A stretch of 64,000 nucleotides of DNA from Synechococcus sp. HJ21-Hayes (GCF_024345835.1 NZ_JAGQBW010000003.1:62001-126000), one strand, 5' to 3'. Shown: positions 26,373 to 36,394, counted from the first letter of the stretch. Notes: a model not told the origin generated them from the sequence alone. Numbers and translations are program-made.

Positions 26373-28154
26373 GTGCCTGCCCCCGCCGTCCCCTGCAGCG
26401 CCGAGGCCAACCTGCGGGCTTCCCTCACGCTGCTGCAGGCGTTGCGTGCCCTGGGGCTGCGGCGCCTGGTGCTCTGCCCTGGCAGTCGTTCCGGGCCGCT
26501 TGCGGTGGCTGCAGGTTTGTTAGCCGCCCATGGAGTGCAGTTGCTCACGGCTGTGGATGAACGGTCCGCGGGCTTCCTGGCCCTGGGCCTGGGCCGCGCC
26601 GATGGTGCTCCTGCGGCGCTAGTCACCACCTCCGGTACGGCCGTGGCCAACCTGTTGCCCGCGGTGGTGGAAGCCGACATGGGGGCCGTGCCGTTGCTGC
26701 TGCTCACGGCGGATCGCCCAGCTCGCTTGAAGGGCTGCGGTGCCAATCAAACCGTGAACCAGGAGGATTTCTTAAAGGCCAGTTGTCGCCTGGTTGGATC
26801 CGCTGATCCCCAGGGCCTAGCGGCGATGCCAGCCAGCGCCATTGAGGCCCTGGCTGGCCAGGCCTGGAACGCTTGCATGGGGGCTCCGCTCGGGCCGGTG
26901 CACCTGAACCTGCCCCTGGAGGAACCCCTCCATGCCGATGCCACTGCGCTCCAGCGCCTGAAGTGGCTCGCAGCTGAGCCGGTGCTCCCGGGCCTCGCTG
27001 CCGGCGCCACGGCCTGCCCAGCCACCCGCCAGCAGGGCCCGGATCCCTGGACAGTGCTCGATCCCGATGGGGCCGGTGTGGTGGTGGCGGGCCCCTGGCG
27101 CGGCACCGCCGCGCAGCTGCCGCCCTTTGCCGCTGCCCTGCTGCGCTGGCAGCAGCGCACGGGTTGGCCGGTACTGGCCGATGCCCTTTCGGGGCTGCGG
27201 GGCTGGCCGGGACTGGAGCTGGTGCACGGCTACGACCTGCTACTCGCTGACCCCCCCACCGGGCTCGCCGCCCCACAGCTGCTGCGGCTGGGTCCCATGC
27301 CGGCCAGTCGCCGCCTGCAGCAGTGGGTCGCACAGAGCGCCGGCCCGCAACTGCTGATTGCGGAACAGGACCCCCGCAACCTCGATGCCAGCGGCACGGC
27401 CACGCTCCGCTGGGCTGCAGGGCTGGAGGCCTGGCTGGAGGCCTGGCCCCACGGGTCCTGGCCGGCTGAAGCGAGCCCGGCCGCGCGGGGCCTGGCCGGG
27501 CGCTGGTTGGCTGCGGATCAGCGGACCCAGGGCGCCCTAGATCGCGCCTTGCCCGTTGCGGGGCCCGCCAATGAGCCCGCCCTTGCACGAGCCCTGAGCC
27601 GGCTGCTGCCGCCTGAGCTGCCCCTGATGTTGGCCAGCAGCAGCCCCGTGCGGGACTGGGAGAGTTTCAGTGGAGCCGATGCCGCCCACCGGCCGGTGTT
27701 CGGTTTTCGCGGGGTTTCTGGGATCGACGGCACCCTCTCCATCGCCTGTGGCCTGGCCCTGGCCCTGGGCAGGCTGGTGCTGCTCAGCGGAGATCTGGCC
27801 CTGCTGCACGACAGCAATGGCTGGCTCTGGGCCCAGCAGCTGCGGACCCAGGGCGTGCAGCTCACCGTGATCGTGGTGGAGAACGGCGGCGGCGGCATCT
27901 TTGAGCAGTTGCCGATCCGCCAGGTGCCTGGGGCTCCCCTGGATTTCGAGAGGCTGTTTGCCATGCCCCAGGCCGTGAGCCATCCCGCCCTGGCGGCAGT
28001 TCATGGTGTGCCCAGTTGCAGCCTGGAGGATGGCGATGGCCTGGCCGCTGCCCTCGGCTGGGCCCTGGAGCAGCCCGTAGCGCTGCTGGAGGTGCGGACG
28101 AACCGCCAGCAGGATGCGGTTCTGCGCCAGCAACTGCGCCGCAGAATGGCCTGA
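26373..28154 (+). CDS. menD: SEPHCHC synthase (menaquinone/phylloquinone synthesis)
   Basis: MenD (593 residues) is a thiamine-diphosphate enzyme that joins 2-oxoglutarate to isochorismate. In cyanobacteria the pathway makes phylloquinone for photosystem I. The N-terminus has [15 protein letters not shown] and the catalytic Glu region [16 protein letters not shown]. The C-terminal cofactor motif is [14 protein letters not shown]...NGGGGIF. The GTG start ([12 protein letters not shown]) is only 32 bases from divergent lepB. It is followed 22 bases later by menB in the same pathway. Confidence 0.95.
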   Translation: MPAPAVPCSAEANLRASLTLLQALRALGLRRLVLCPGSRSGPLAVAAGLLAAHGVQLLTAVDERSAGFLALGLGRADGAPAALVTTSGTAVANLLPAVVEADMGAVPLLLLTADRPARLKGCGANQTVNQEDFLKASCRLVGSADPQGLAAMPASAIEALAGQAWNACMGAPLGPVHLNLPLEEPLHADATALQRLKWLAAEPVLPGLAAGATACPATRQQGPDPWTVLDPDGAGVVVAGPWRGTAAQLPPFAAALLRWQQRTGWPVLADALSGLRGWPGLELVHGYDLLLADPPTGLAAPQLLRLGPMPASRRLQQWVAQSAGPQLLIAEQDPRNLDASGTATLRWAAGLEAWLEAWPHGSWPAEASPAARGLAGRWLAADQRTQGALDRALPVAGPANEPALARALSRLLPPELPLMLASSSPVRDWESFSGADAAHRPVFGFRGVSGIDGTLSIACGLALALGRLVLLSGDLALLHDSNGWLWAQQLRTQGVQLTVIVVENGGGGIFEQLPIRQVPGAPLDFERLFAMPQAVSHPALAAVHGVPSCSLEDGDGLAAALGWALEQPVALLEVRTNRQQDAVLRQQLRRRMA

Positions 28155-28176
28155 ATGCCCCGTCTGCTGCGCGTTG

Positions 28177-29034
28177 ATGCCGCCGTCTTCCCCCCAGGCC
28201 AGCCCCCAGTGGATCCCGCAGGGGACCTACGAGGACATCCTGTTTGACCTGAGTGAGGAGGGCCTGGCCCGCATCACCATCAACCGGCCCCACAAGCGCA
28301 ATGCCTTTCGGCCCAAGACGGTGATCGAACTGTTTGATGCCTTTTCGCGGGTGCGCGACAACCCGGCTATCGGGGTGGTGCTGTTCACGGGCGCGGGCCC
28401 CGCCGCTGACGGCGGCTATGCCTTCTGCGCAGGGGGGGATCAGAGCGTGCGCGGCGATGGTGGCTACGTGGGCGATGACGGCCTGCCCCGCCTCAACGTG
28501 CTCGATCTGCAGCGGTTGATCCGCAGCCTGCCCAAGGTGGTGATCGCCCTGGTGGCGGGCTATGCCATTGGTGGCGGTCAGGTGCTGCACCTGCTCTGTG
28601 ATCTCAGCCTGGCGGCGGAGAATGCCGTGTTCGGCCAAACAGGCCCCCGGGTGGGCAGCTTTGACGGTGGTTTTGGGGCCAGTTACCTGGCGCGCCTTGT
28701 AGGACAGCGCAAGGCCCGGGAGATCTGGTTCCTGTGCCGCCAGTACAACGCCCAGCAGGCGCTGAGCATGGGCTTGGTGAATGCCGTGGTGCCCCTGGAG
28801 CAGCTGGAGCAGGAGGGGGTGGCCTGGGGCCGGGAGGTGCTGGCCCACAGCCCCACGGCGATCCGCTGCCTCAAGGCGGCCTTCAATGCCGAAACCGATG
28901 GCATGGCAGGCCTCCAGGAGCTGGCCGGCCAGGCCACCCACCTCTTCTATCGAACGGAAGAGGGCCAGGAGGGCCGCAACGCGTTTCTGCAGAAACGCCA
29001 CCCTGATTTTTCGTCCTCCCCCTGGCTTCCCTAG
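28177..29034 (+). CDS. menB: Naphthoate synthase (DHNA-CoA synthase)
   Basis: MenB (285 residues) closes the second ring of the naphthoquinone from o-succinylbenzoyl-CoA. It is a crotonase-family enzyme: [16 protein letters not shown] at the start, [11 protein letters not shown] oxyanion region, [16 protein letters not shown] and [16 protein letters not shown]. The start ATG (PPSSPQAS) is chosen because the longer open frame runs back into menD. The menD-menB pairing makes an operon likely. menF, menH, menC, menE and menA are not in the window. Confidence 0.95.
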   Translation: MPPSSPQASPQWIPQGTYEDILFDLSEEGLARITINRPHKRNAFRPKTVIELFDAFSRVRDNPAIGVVLFTGAGPAADGGYAFCAGGDQSVRGDGGYVGDDGLPRLNVLDLQRLIRSLPKVVIALVAGYAIGGGQVLHLLCDLSLAAENAVFGQTGPRVGSFDGGFGASYLARLVGQRKAREIWFLCRQYNAQQALSMGLVNAVVPLEQLEQEGVAWGREVLAHSPTAIRCLKAAFNAETDGMAGLQELAGQATHLFYRTEEGQEGRNAFLQKRHPDFSSSPWLP

Positions 29035-29067
29035 CTAGGAGTAGCAAAGATCTGCTGTTCCGCCGTC

Positions 29068-29673
29068 GTGTTGCGGTTGCCATCCCCTGTGGGCCGCACC
29101 TTGTTGCTGGCAGGGCTTGTGCTGGTGCCCACCAGTCCCCTGCGGGCTCGCCAGGCCGATCCGATTCCCCCGGCGGCTCCGGAGATCAGCGATGCGGTGG
29201 CCCTGCGCAGCGTGCCTCCCGCCCTGTTGCAACTGTCCGGCCTGCAGCTGGTGCTTGACCGGCAGAAGCGGCAACTGATGCTGCTAGAGAACGGCACCCT
29301 CAAGCGCCGCTATCCCGCTGCCGTTGGCACGGTGGGCTGGGAAACCCCGGCCGGTAGCTTCCAGGTGTTGAGTAAGCAAGTGAACCCGGTGTGGGAACAC
29401 CCGGTCACAGGGGCCGCCATTCCTCCAGGCACGCAGAATCCCCTGGGCAGCCGCTGGATCGGGTTCCACCGCGACTGCTCCGGGCGTCAGGGCTGGGATG
29501 GTGAGCGCTACCTCGCTGTGCAGGGCTGCACCGTGGCGGGATTCCACGGCACCCCCCATCGCTGGACGGTGGGGCGGGCCGTGTCCCATGGCTGTGTGCG
29601 GCTCTACGAAGAGCACGTGCAGGAGGTGTTCGAGTGGGTGCAGGTGGGCACACCGGTGACCGTGCTGCCCTGA
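29068..29673 (+). CDS. L,D-transpeptidase (YkuD domain)
   Basis: A 201-residue exported protein starting at GTG. A signal peptide (LLLAGLVLVPTSPLRA) precedes the mature part. The YkuD catalytic motif HxxxxxxSHGCVRLY is seen as HRWTVGRAVSHGCVRLYEEH near the C-terminus, with the nucleophilic Cys. The upstream GTVGWETPAGSF segment is also typical. Such enzymes form 3-3 crosslinks in peptidoglycan or attach proteins to it. It follows menB by 33 bases and precedes glgA by 56. Confidence 0.9.
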   Translation: MLRLPSPVGRTLLLAGLVLVPTSPLRARQADPIPPAAPEISDAVALRSVPPALLQLSGLQLVLDRQKRQLMLLENGTLKRRYPAAVGTVGWETPAGSFQVLSKQVNPVWEHPVTGAAIPPGTQNPLGSRWIGFHRDCSGRQGWDGERYLAVQGCTVAGFHGTPHRWTVGRAVSHGCVRLYEEHVQEVFEWVQVGTPVTVLP

Positions 29674-29729
29674 GGGATCAACCCGGACGCCGCCCGTAGT
29701 ATTGGCCCCACTTAGAGCCGGGTCCTGCC

Positions 29730-31262
29730 ATGCGCGTGCTGTTCGCTGCAGCTGAATGCGCCCCGATGGTGAAGGTGGGTGGCATGGGCGATGTGGTGGG
29801 CTCGCTGCCCCCCTCCCTGAAGGCCCTTGGCCACGATGTGCGGCTGATGATGCCGGGCTACGGCCGGTTGTGGGCCAAGCTCGACATCCCGGCAGAACCG
29901 GTGTGGCGGGGCCACACCATGGGCACAGACTTCGCCGTCTATGAGACGCGCCACCCGAGTAACGGCTTGCCGCTCTACCTCGTGGGGCATCCGGTGTTTG
30001 ACCCGGAGCGCATCTATGGCGGTGAGGACGAGGACTGGCGCTTCACCTTCTTCGCCAGTGCCACGGCTGAATTCGCTTGGAATCACTGGAAGCCGGAGGT
30101 GCTCCATTGCCACGACTGGCATACCGGCATGATTCCGGTGTGGATGCATCAGGACCCCGAGATCAGCACGGTGTTCACCATCCACAACCTCAAGTACCAG
30201 GGTCCCTGGCGCTGGAAGCTTGAGCGGATGACCTGGGTTCCCTGGTACATGCAGGGGGATCACACCATGGCGGCCGCTCTGCTCTATGCCGATCGGGTGA
30301 ATGCCGTGTCGCCCACCTACGCCCAGGAGATCCGCACGCCGGAATACGGCGAACAGCTCGATGGCCTGCTCAATTACGTGAGCGGTAAGCTGCGCGGCAT
30401 CCTCAACGGCATTGACCAGGACGACTGGAACCCCGCTACGGACGCCACCCTCCCAGCCAGCTACTCCGCTGACAACCTCGCCGGCAAGGCTGTTTGCAAG
30501 CAGGTGCTGCAGGAGCGCATGGGCCTGGCGGTGAATCCTGAAACCTTCCTGATGGGCATGGTGACCCGGCTGGTGGACCAGAAGGGTGTGGACCTGCTGC
30601 TGCAGGTTGCCGATCGCGTGTTGGCCTATTCCGACAGTCAGATCGTGGTGCTTGGCACGGGGGATCGGAACCTCGAATCGGGTTTGTGGCAGATGGCGGC
30701 GCGCCATCCCGGCCGCTTCGCCGTGTTCCTCACCTACGACGACGCCCTGTCGCGGTTGATCTACGCCGGTAGCGATGCCTTTCTGATGCCCAGCCGGTTT
30801 GAACCCTGCGGGATCAGCCAGTTGCTGGCGATGCGCTACGGCTCCATCCCCGTGGTGCGCCGCGTGGGTGGCTTGGTGGATACTGTGCCCCCCCATGATC
30901 CGCGCCACCACAGCGGCACGGGGTTCTGCTTCGACCGCTACGACCCCCTCGACTTCTACACCTCGATCGTGCGCTCCTGGGAGGCCTTTCGTCATGCCGC
31001 TAGCTGGCGTGAACTGCAGCAGCGCGCCATGACCGCCAACTTCAGCTGGGAGCGCTCGGCCCTGGAGTACGACCGCCTTTACAGGGAAGTGCGGGGGGTC
31101 AAGGAGCCCAGCCCGGATGCGGAGGCCGTGGGGCAGTTCTCCCTTGGCCAGGATGCCGATCCCAGTCGCCAGGGGGTCGATGCTCAGGCCGAGGCGCCGG
31201 CGTCGGTGGGAGCTGGCTTCCGCAATCCGCTGGCATTGCTGCGACGCCGCAACCTTGGCTGA
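29730..31262 (+). CDS. glgA: Glycogen synthase
   Basis: GlgA (510 residues) extends alpha-1,4-glucan from ADP-glucose, storing fixed carbon. The GT5 features are [20 protein letters not shown] (KxGG nucleotide site) and [13 protein letters not shown] early on, and [17 protein letters not shown] plus a [10 protein letters not shown] segment late. Length and N-terminus match cyanobacterial GlgA. The C-terminal 60 residues are a divergent, lower-complexity tail. The next gene begins 14 bases later. Confidence 0.95.
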   Translation: MRVLFAAAECAPMVKVGGMGDVVGSLPPSLKALGHDVRLMMPGYGRLWAKLDIPAEPVWRGHTMGTDFAVYETRHPSNGLPLYLVGHPVFDPERIYGGEDEDWRFTFFASATAEFAWNHWKPEVLHCHDWHTGMIPVWMHQDPEISTVFTIHNLKYQGPWRWKLERMTWVPWYMQGDHTMAAALLYADRVNAVSPTYAQEIRTPEYGEQLDGLLNYVSGKLRGILNGIDQDDWNPATDATLPASYSADNLAGKAVCKQVLQERMGLAVNPETFLMGMVTRLVDQKGVDLLLQVADRVLAYSDSQIVVLGTGDRNLESGLWQMAARHPGRFAVFLTYDDALSRLIYAGSDAFLMPSRFEPCGISQLLAMRYGSIPVVRRVGGLVDTVPPHDPRHHSGTGFCFDRYDPLDFYTSIVRSWEAFRHAASWRELQQRAMTANFSWERSALEYDRLYREVRGVKEPSPDAEAVGQFSLGQDADPSRQGVDAQAEAPASVGAGFRNPLALLRRRNLG

Positions 31263-31276
31263 GGGCGTCCCGGTCC

Positions 31277-32038
31277 ATGGGTCGTGAGCCCCTGGCAAAC
31301 CAGCCGCCGCGCTCCGATCTGCCGGCTTCTTATCGCAACCCCTGGACCGCCCTGGGCGATGACCTACGGGCTGTCTGGGCAGACCTGGGCCTGCGGCTTC
31401 GGGAGCTCTGGCGCCGTAATGGCGAGGGCTCCCTGCCACGGCCCCGCTGGTGGCCCCCGGACCTCGTCCCCCTCTTTTGGCCGTTGTTGCTCGCCGCGGC
31501 GGTAGCCCTGGTGATTGCCGCGGGGCTGGCCGTGCAGCGCTGGTATGACTCGCGCGCAACGCCTCCCAGCCCGATGGCGACTACCGAGTTGTTATCGGCG
31601 CCGGAGGCTGATGGGCCAGGTGAACCGGTGCTCGAGCCACAACCTGAACTAGGGCTGAAACCTGAACGGCCCATCGGGGCCGACTTGCCGGCGCAGCCTG
31701 AGCCCATCCCCGATCTGGACGCGCAAGCACCACCAGAGCCCGCACCCACGCCTGCGCCTGATCCCCTGGCCTCCTTGCTGCAGCGCCCGGAGGCCAATGG
31801 CCTGATCCTGGCGGCCACCGCAGAACCGGCCGCGGCCACCCTCACCCTGCAGGTGCGTAGCACCTTCCTGGGACTGTCGGCTCCTGAGCAGCAACGGCGG
31901 GCCGATCAATGGCAACAGTGGGCCCAGGAGCTGGGCTACGACCATCTGCTGTTGCGCGATTCAGGCTCTGGCCTGCTGGCACGGGATGCCCTGGTGGGGA
32001 GCGGCATGATCGTGCTCACAGCGCCCCGCCCGTCCTGA
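31277..32038 (+). CDS. Proline-rich single-pass membrane protein (unknown)
   Basis: A 253-residue protein. About 60 soluble N-terminal residues are followed by one membrane helix at roughly 66-90 (LFWPLLLAAAVALVIAAG). A Pro/Glu/Ala-rich linker (about 95-165) comes next, then a compact C-terminal domain with LTLQVRSTFLGLSAPEQQRR and LGYDHLLLRDSGSGLL. Topology suggests an envelope protein with a linker crossing the periplasm. Its place between glgA and murF, five bases before the murF ATG, hints at an envelope role. The domain is not recognised. Confidence 0.6.
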   Translation: MGREPLANQPPRSDLPASYRNPWTALGDDLRAVWADLGLRLRELWRRNGEGSLPRPRWWPPDLVPLFWPLLLAAAVALVIAAGLAVQRWYDSRATPPSPMATTELLSAPEADGPGEPVLEPQPELGLKPERPIGADLPAQPEPIPDLDAQAPPEPAPTPAPDPLASLLQRPEANGLILAATAEPAAATLTLQVRSTFLGLSAPEQQRRADQWQQWAQELGYDHLLLRDSGSGLLARDALVGSGMIVLTAPRPS

Positions 32039-32043
32039 AGCCG

Positions 32044-33420
32044 ATGCAGCTGAGCCAGTTGATCCAGCACTGGGGCCAGCCCCTGGGCGCGTCTGTGGAT
32101 GGCACGCAGATCCTGGGTCCGATCTGCACAGACAGCCGCACTCTGGAGCGGGGCCAGCTGTTTGTGCCGCTGGTGGGCGAGCGCTTCGATGGCCATGGCT
32201 TCCTGCCGCAAGCGGCAGCGCTGGGGGCCCAGGCGGCCCTGGTGCAGCGCAACCGCAAGGGGGAGGTGCCGCCCGGCTTGCTCCACTGGCTGGTGGATGA
32301 CACCCTTGCCGCCTACCAGCAGCTGGCCCTCTGGCACCGCCAGGCGTTGGCGTTGCCCGTGGTGGCGGTCACGGGTTCTGCCGGCAAGACCACCACGCGT
32401 GAGTTGATTCGCGCGGTATTGCAGCCCCTTGGCCCGGTGTTGGCCAGTGTGGGCAATGAAAACAACGACATCGGTGTGCCCCTCACCCTCCTCAAGAGCG
32501 GTGAGAAGCACCGGGCGCTCGTTGTGGAGATGGGCATGCGCGGGCTGGGCGAGATTGAGCGCCTCAGCGTCTGTGCTGAGCCGGATCTAGCGGTGATCAC
32601 CAACATCGGCACGGCCCACATCGGCCGGCTCGGCAGCCGGGAGGCCATCGCCACCGCCAAGTGTGAGATCACCACGGCCCTCAAGCCCGGGGGCTGCGTG
32701 GTGATTCCCGCCGGCGATCCCGTGCTGGAAGTCGCCCTGGCTGCGGTGTGGAGCGGGCGGGTGCTGCGGGTGGCTCTGGAGGGGGAGGGTTATGAATCCC
32801 AGGCCGATTGGGTGGGGCGGCTGGATGCCAGCGGCCAGACCCTGGAGGTGGCCGGAACGGTGCTGCCGCTGCCCCTAGAGGGTCAACACAATGCCCGCAA
32901 CCTGATGCTGGCCCTCGCTGTGGCGAGTGAACTGGGGCTCAACGTCGCTGCACTGGAGGCCTTGCAGGTGGATCTGCCGGGAGGCCGGAGCCGTCGCCTC
33001 AGCATCGGCGGAGTTTCGGTGCTCGATGAGACCTACAACGCCTCCCCGGAGGCCGTGCAGGCGGCCCTGGCCCTGTTGCAACGCCAACCCGGCCGCCGCT
33101 TTGCCGTGCTCGGCACCATGCTGGAGCTCGGCGATCAGAGTGTGGCCTTGCATTGCCGTGTGGCGCAGCATGCCCGGGAGCTGGGCCTCGACGGGCTCGT
33201 GATTGTGGATGCTGGTGCCGAGGGCCAAGCCATGTTGGCGGCTGCCGCGGGGCTGCCCCGGCTGGCGCTGGTGTCCAGCCCGGCTGAGGCAGCGGAGCAG
33301 CTCTCCACCTGGATCCAGCCTGGCGATCAGCTGTTGCTCAAAGCGAGCCGGGGCGTGGCCCTGGAACAGATGCTGCCGCTACTGGCCACCCGCTGGGCTG
33401 ATCCGCTGCCCAGGGGCTGA
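32044..33420 (+). CDS. murF: UDP-MurNAc-tripeptide--D-alanyl-D-alanine ligase
   Basis: MurF (458 residues) adds D-Ala-D-Ala to the UDP-MurNAc peptide, the last cytoplasmic step of precursor assembly. It has the Mur ligase fold: N-terminal TDSRTLERGQLFVPLVGERF, P-loop VVAVTGSAGKTTTRELI and ENNDIGVPLTLL, then LDETYNASPEAV in the C-terminal domain. The start ATG (QLSQLIQHW) is chosen since the open frame otherwise runs 45 codons into the upstream gene. It converges with the pseudogene on the opposite strand. Confidence 0.95.
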   Translation: MQLSQLIQHWGQPLGASVDGTQILGPICTDSRTLERGQLFVPLVGERFDGHGFLPQAAALGAQAALVQRNRKGEVPPGLLHWLVDDTLAAYQQLALWHRQALALPVVAVTGSAGKTTTRELIRAVLQPLGPVLASVGNENNDIGVPLTLLKSGEKHRALVVEMGMRGLGEIERLSVCAEPDLAVITNIGTAHIGRLGSREAIATAKCEITTALKPGGCVVIPAGDPVLEVALAAVWSGRVLRVALEGEGYESQADWVGRLDASGQTLEVAGTVLPLPLEGQHNARNLMLALAVASELGLNVAALEALQVDLPGGRSRRLSIGGVSVLDETYNASPEAVQAALALLQRQPGRRFAVLGTMLELGDQSVALHCRVAQHARELGLDGLVIVDAGAEGQAMLAAAAGLPRLALVSSPAEAAEQLSTWIQPGDQLLLKASRGVALEQMLPLLATRWADPLPRG

Positions 33421-33424
33421 GCCC

Positions 33425-34089
33425 TCAGAGCTGCACCATCCCGCAGCGCATGCCCTTGAGCACGGCCTGCACCCGGTTGTTCACGTCCAGGGTTTTCAGG
33501 GCCGCTTGGTGTGGGTGCGAGCAGTTTCCTCACTCACGACCAGCTGCTTTGGGATCTCCTTGTCCGTTAGACCACTGGCCAACAGATCGGGCACCTCGTA
33601 TTCCCGGGGCGTGAGGCGCGGGCAGCTCAGATAGGGCAGCGTGCCGGTGCGCAGGGATGGGCTGCGATAGGAGTGGTGGCCCATCACGGCAATTACGGCC
33701 GCCTGCAGCGGTTTCTGGTCTTCGATGTAATCGGCCTCGGCTACCACCGCTTCGATCCACTCCGCCTCGCTGTACCCCTGGGGGATGGCATCACCCTATG
33801 CAAGCACCACCAGTTTCAGGGAGGCCTCGTCTGTGACGGCGCAGCCGATCAGATTCGGTGCACTAAAGCTCTCGCATAGGCAGCGCAGAAAGAAGAGCCC
33901 CTTCATGGCCAGCGCCACTTTGTACCGGCGAGGCAGGCAGTGGTGCAGGGTGTCCAACCGACTCCAGCAGACTGTGCGCTGAATCTTCTTGAGGCTGCGA
34001 TTCTCGGCGATCAGCATCTTCATCGCCTTGCAATAGAGCTGATAATTGGCTTCAAGTTCGCCAATGGTGATGCTGGGGGTCAGGCTCAT
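33425..34089 (-). pseudogene. LuxR-type regulator pseudogene (in-frame stop plus frameshift)
   Basis: Reading from the ATG at 34089 gives MSLTPSITIGELEANYQLYC and 97 residues up to an in-frame TAG (33796-33798). The same frame goes on as GDAIPQGYSEAEWIEAVVAE and reaches a LuxR-type DNA-binding region, LTPREYEVPDLLASGLTDKE then LVVSEETARTHTKR. Near 33500 one base is missing; in the restored frame LKTLDVNNRVQAVLKGMRC follows and ends normally at 33425. Without the two lesions it would be a regulator of about 220 residues. Similar regulators occur in picocyanobacteria. A sequencing error could explain one lesion, hardly both. Confidence 0.8.
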
Positions 34090-34124
34090 GACTCACGGGA
34101 GCGATGGTCGTCGGTGCTGGCTGG

Positions 34125-34343
34125 TCAGTCGTCGTAGACCCGGCACTCCGGAGCTGCGGGGTTGAGATCGCAATAGAGTTCGAGGGGGCTGGGATCCTTC
34201 TGCTCATCAGGATGGTGGGCTTTGTACTCCTCTAAATCCTTGATTTCGGCCTCGAGATGTCCGGCCTTGGCTTGATCGCCGCTGCGCCGTGCCTGCTCAA
34301 GCTCAGTCCGATCCTTGGCGAGATGGGAATCGATGTTCTCCAT
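34125..34343 (-). CDS. cp12: CP12 Calvin-cycle regulator (C-terminal cysteine pair only)
   Basis: A 72-residue protein with the C-terminal CP12 signature ELYCDLNPAAPECRVYDD, giving the redox pair Cys58-Cys67. CP12 binds GAPDH and phosphoribulokinase in the dark and shuts the Calvin cycle. The N-terminal cysteine pair, which binds PRK in plants and many cyanobacteria, is absent. The N-terminal half is a charged helix (MENIDSHLAKDRTELEQARR). Such short forms occur in marine picocyanobacteria. It is 35 bases from the dead regulator gene and has its own likely promoter upstream. Confidence 0.85.
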   Translation of the reverse strand: MENIDSHLAKDRTELEQARRSGDQAKAGHLEAEIKDLEEYKAHHPDEQKDPSPLELYCDLNPAAPECRVYDD

Positions 34344-34759
34344 GGGAAAAGTGTTGAGATTGGCCTGGTCAAAGCCTATGGCGTGACGGTGTCTTGCACC
34401 GCTTCATGGTGCACTGATGGATCCACTCATGCACAAACTGAGATTATTGATCTGTTGCGTTTATTGCGGCTAGGTACTTCTACTCCTGGCCGTGACTGGA
34501 TGTCTGCGTTGGGCCTGATTTTCCCTCTCCAGTGCTCAGCATGTAGAGCGCACGAGTACTACCCCCATAGGGGGCAATCCCTGTGGTGCTCGCGATCGGA
34601 TGCTGGTCGAATCCGTTCAGCCAGCGGGCAGGATGGTCTCGAGATCTGTGATCGCGATCAGCCAGTTACATCGCGGAGTTCCTTGCTTGCACGCTCTGGT
34701 AATGCCATCGCCGCTGATCGCGGGTCCCTTAGGGTTGTGGGCGAAACATCCCGGTCCGC
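34344..34759. other. Noncoding region with hairpins, upstream of cp12 and Nif11 gene
   Basis: About 416 bases with no convincing gene; a plus-strand open frame here has atypical composition. It must hold divergent promoters for cp12 (minus) and the Nif11-like gene (plus). Two hairpins are visible: 34395-34400 with 34408-34413 (six pairs, seven-base loop) in the probable cp12 leader, and a CCCCC/GGGGG stem at 34562-34574. Base composition is less GC-rich than neighbours. A small RNA cannot be excluded. Confidence 0.5.
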
Positions 34760-35014
34760 ATGACCCTCGACTCCTTCAAGGCATTTGCTTCCCTCGTGGG
34801 CTCGGATGCCGCGGTGCGCAGCCAACTGAGGGCCGCTGCCAATGCCGATGAGGTGGTGGGTGTGGCCGCCAGCCATGGCCATCACTTCAGCAAAACCGTG
34901 CTGCTGCGCCAGCACGCCGAAGCCCTGAGCCAGGCGCACGATCACGAGCTCGAAGGCATCAGCAGCTGGAGCGATGCCCTGATGCACTGCTTCGGCGTGA
35001 GCGACAAGGACTGA
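34760..35014 (+). CDS. Nif11-like domain protein
   Basis: An 84-residue protein beginning MTLDSFKAFASLVGSDAAVR, followed by RAAANADEVVGVAASHGHHF. This matches the Nif11 helical domain: an N-terminal FxxxxxxDxxLRxQL-type helix, then an AdEVVaiAxxxGxxF motif. In some cyanobacteria Nif11 domains serve as leader peptides of modified peptides. This one lacks a Gly-Gly cleavage site and a variable core, and no maturase is nearby, so it is probably a stand-alone domain of unknown role. It converges with glmU. Confidence 0.75.
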   Translation: MTLDSFKAFASLVGSDAAVRSQLRAAANADEVVGVAASHGHHFSKTVLLRQHAEALSQAHDHELEGISSWSDALMHCFGVSDKD

Positions 35015-35038
35015 AGCGAGTCCCCACCCCCCAGCGGC

Positions 35039-36394
35039 TCAGCTGGCGCTGGGGGGCTGCCAATGCTCCTTCACCAGTTGCTTAGCCCGGCCCAGGGCGA
35101 GAGCTCCGGCGGGTACGTCCTTGGTGAGGGTGGAGCCTGCCCCCACGGTCACGTTGGCGCCCAGGTTGATCGGTGCCACCAGCACGCTGTTGGCACCGGT
35201 TTTGCTGCCGGCGCCGATCACGGTGCGGTGCTTGTTCACGCCGTCGTAGTTGGCCGTGATGGTGCCGGCGCCCACGTTCACCCCTGCTCCCAGGTCGGCA
35301 TCGCCGATATAGCTGAGGTGATTCACCTTGGAGCCGGCGCCGATCTGGCTCTGTTTGATCTCCACGAAGTTGCCCACCCGGCAGTCTTCGGCTAGCTCCG
35401 CGCCAGGCCGCAGCTGGGCGAAGGGGCCGATGCTGCAGTGGTCGCCCACGCTGGCCTCCCGCACCACGGAGTAGAGCACCTCCACGCGAGTGCCCACCTG
35501 GGCGTTCTCCAGCAGAGAACCGGGGCCGATGTGGCAGCCATCGCCAATGCTGGTGTTGCCGCGGAAATGGCACTGCGGCTCCACCACCACATCGCTGCCA
35601 AAGCGGGTGCCATCGCTGAGGGTGCAGCTGGAGGGATCCACGAAGGTCACCCCTTCGGCCATCCAATGCTTGCGCAGCCGGTCCTGCAGCACGGCCTCGC
35701 ACTGGGCCAGCTGAATCCGATCATTGATGCCGCTGATCTCCTCGGCATCGGCCACCTCCAGGTGCATGGCCGGGCTGAGCATCGCCACGGTGTCGGTGAG
35801 GTAGAGCTCGCCCTGGTCGTTGTCGGTGGTGAGCTTGGGCAGCACCTCCGCCAGCTTCGGCCAGTTGAAGCAGTAGATGCCGGCGTTGGTGAGGCTGTTA
35901 AGCCGCTGCTCGTCACTGCAATCGCGGTGCTCCACGATGGCGGACACGGTGCCGGCCGCATCGGCGAACACGCGCCCGTAGCCGCTGGGATCGGCCAGGC
36001 GCGCGGTGAGCAGTGTCACGGCGGCGCCGCTGGCGCGGTGCTGGGTCAGCAACTGCTGGATGGTCTGCTCGCGCAGCAACGGCACATCGCCGTTGAGCAC
36101 GAGCAGATCCCCCTGGAACCCGGCGAGCGGTTCGAGCAGCTGCTGCACGGCATGACCCGTGCCGTTCTGGGGTTGTTGCAGCACGTAGTCCAGGCCCGGG
36201 TGGCTGGCCAGGGACGCCTCCACGCGCTCGGCCTGGTGCCCCACGATCAGCAGCTGACGCTCCGGGTTCAGGGGGCGGCAACAGGCCAACACCCGTTCCA
36301 CCAGGGTGGCGCCTGCCAGCGGTTGGAGCACCTTGGGCAGCACGCTTTTCATGCGGGTGCCCTTCCCTGCGGCCAGAACGGCAACGGCGAGCAT
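35039..36394 (-). CDS. glmU: Bifunctional GlcNAc-1-P uridyltransferase / GlcN-1-P acetyltransferase
   Basis: GlmU (451 residues) makes UDP-GlcNAc for peptidoglycan and lipopolysaccharide. The N-terminal nucleotidyltransferase has [20 protein letters not shown]. The C-terminal left-handed beta-helix acetyltransferase shows hexapeptide repeats through [20 protein letters not shown] and [19 protein letters not shown]. Length and domain order are normal. It is followed upstream by aroA on the same strand, with 46 bases between. Confidence 0.96.
   Translation of the reverse strand: MLAVAVLAAGKGTRMKSVLPKVLQPLAGATLVERVLACCRPLNPERQLLIVGHQAERVEASLASHPGLDYVLQQPQNGTGHAVQQLLEPLAGFQGDLLVLNGDVPLLREQTIQQLLTQHRASGAAVTLLTARLADPSGYGRVFADAAGTVSAIVEHRDCSDEQRLNSLTNAGIYCFNWPKLAEVLPKLTTDNDQGELYLTDTVAMLSPAMHLEVADAEEISGINDRIQLAQCEAVLQDRLRKHWMAEGVTFVDPSSCTLSDGTRFGSDVVVEPQCHFRGNTSIGDGCHIGPGSLLENAQVGTRVEVLYSVVREASVGDHCSIGPFAQLRPGAELAEDCRVGNFVEIKQSQIGAGSKVNHLSYIGDADLGAGVNVGAGTITANYDGVNKHRTVIGAGSKTGANSVLVAPINLGANVTVGAGSTLTKDVPAGALALGRAKQLVKEHWQPPSAS

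Noticed and set aside
29712-31559. 615-codon minus-strand open frame over glgA
   Set aside because: Antisense shadow of a well-supported gene; His- and Gly-rich composition typical of such shadows.
34257-34763. 168-codon plus-strand open frame over cp12 and the noncoding region
   Set aside because: Overlaps cp12, has unusual composition (many Ser/Cys) and no conserved pattern.
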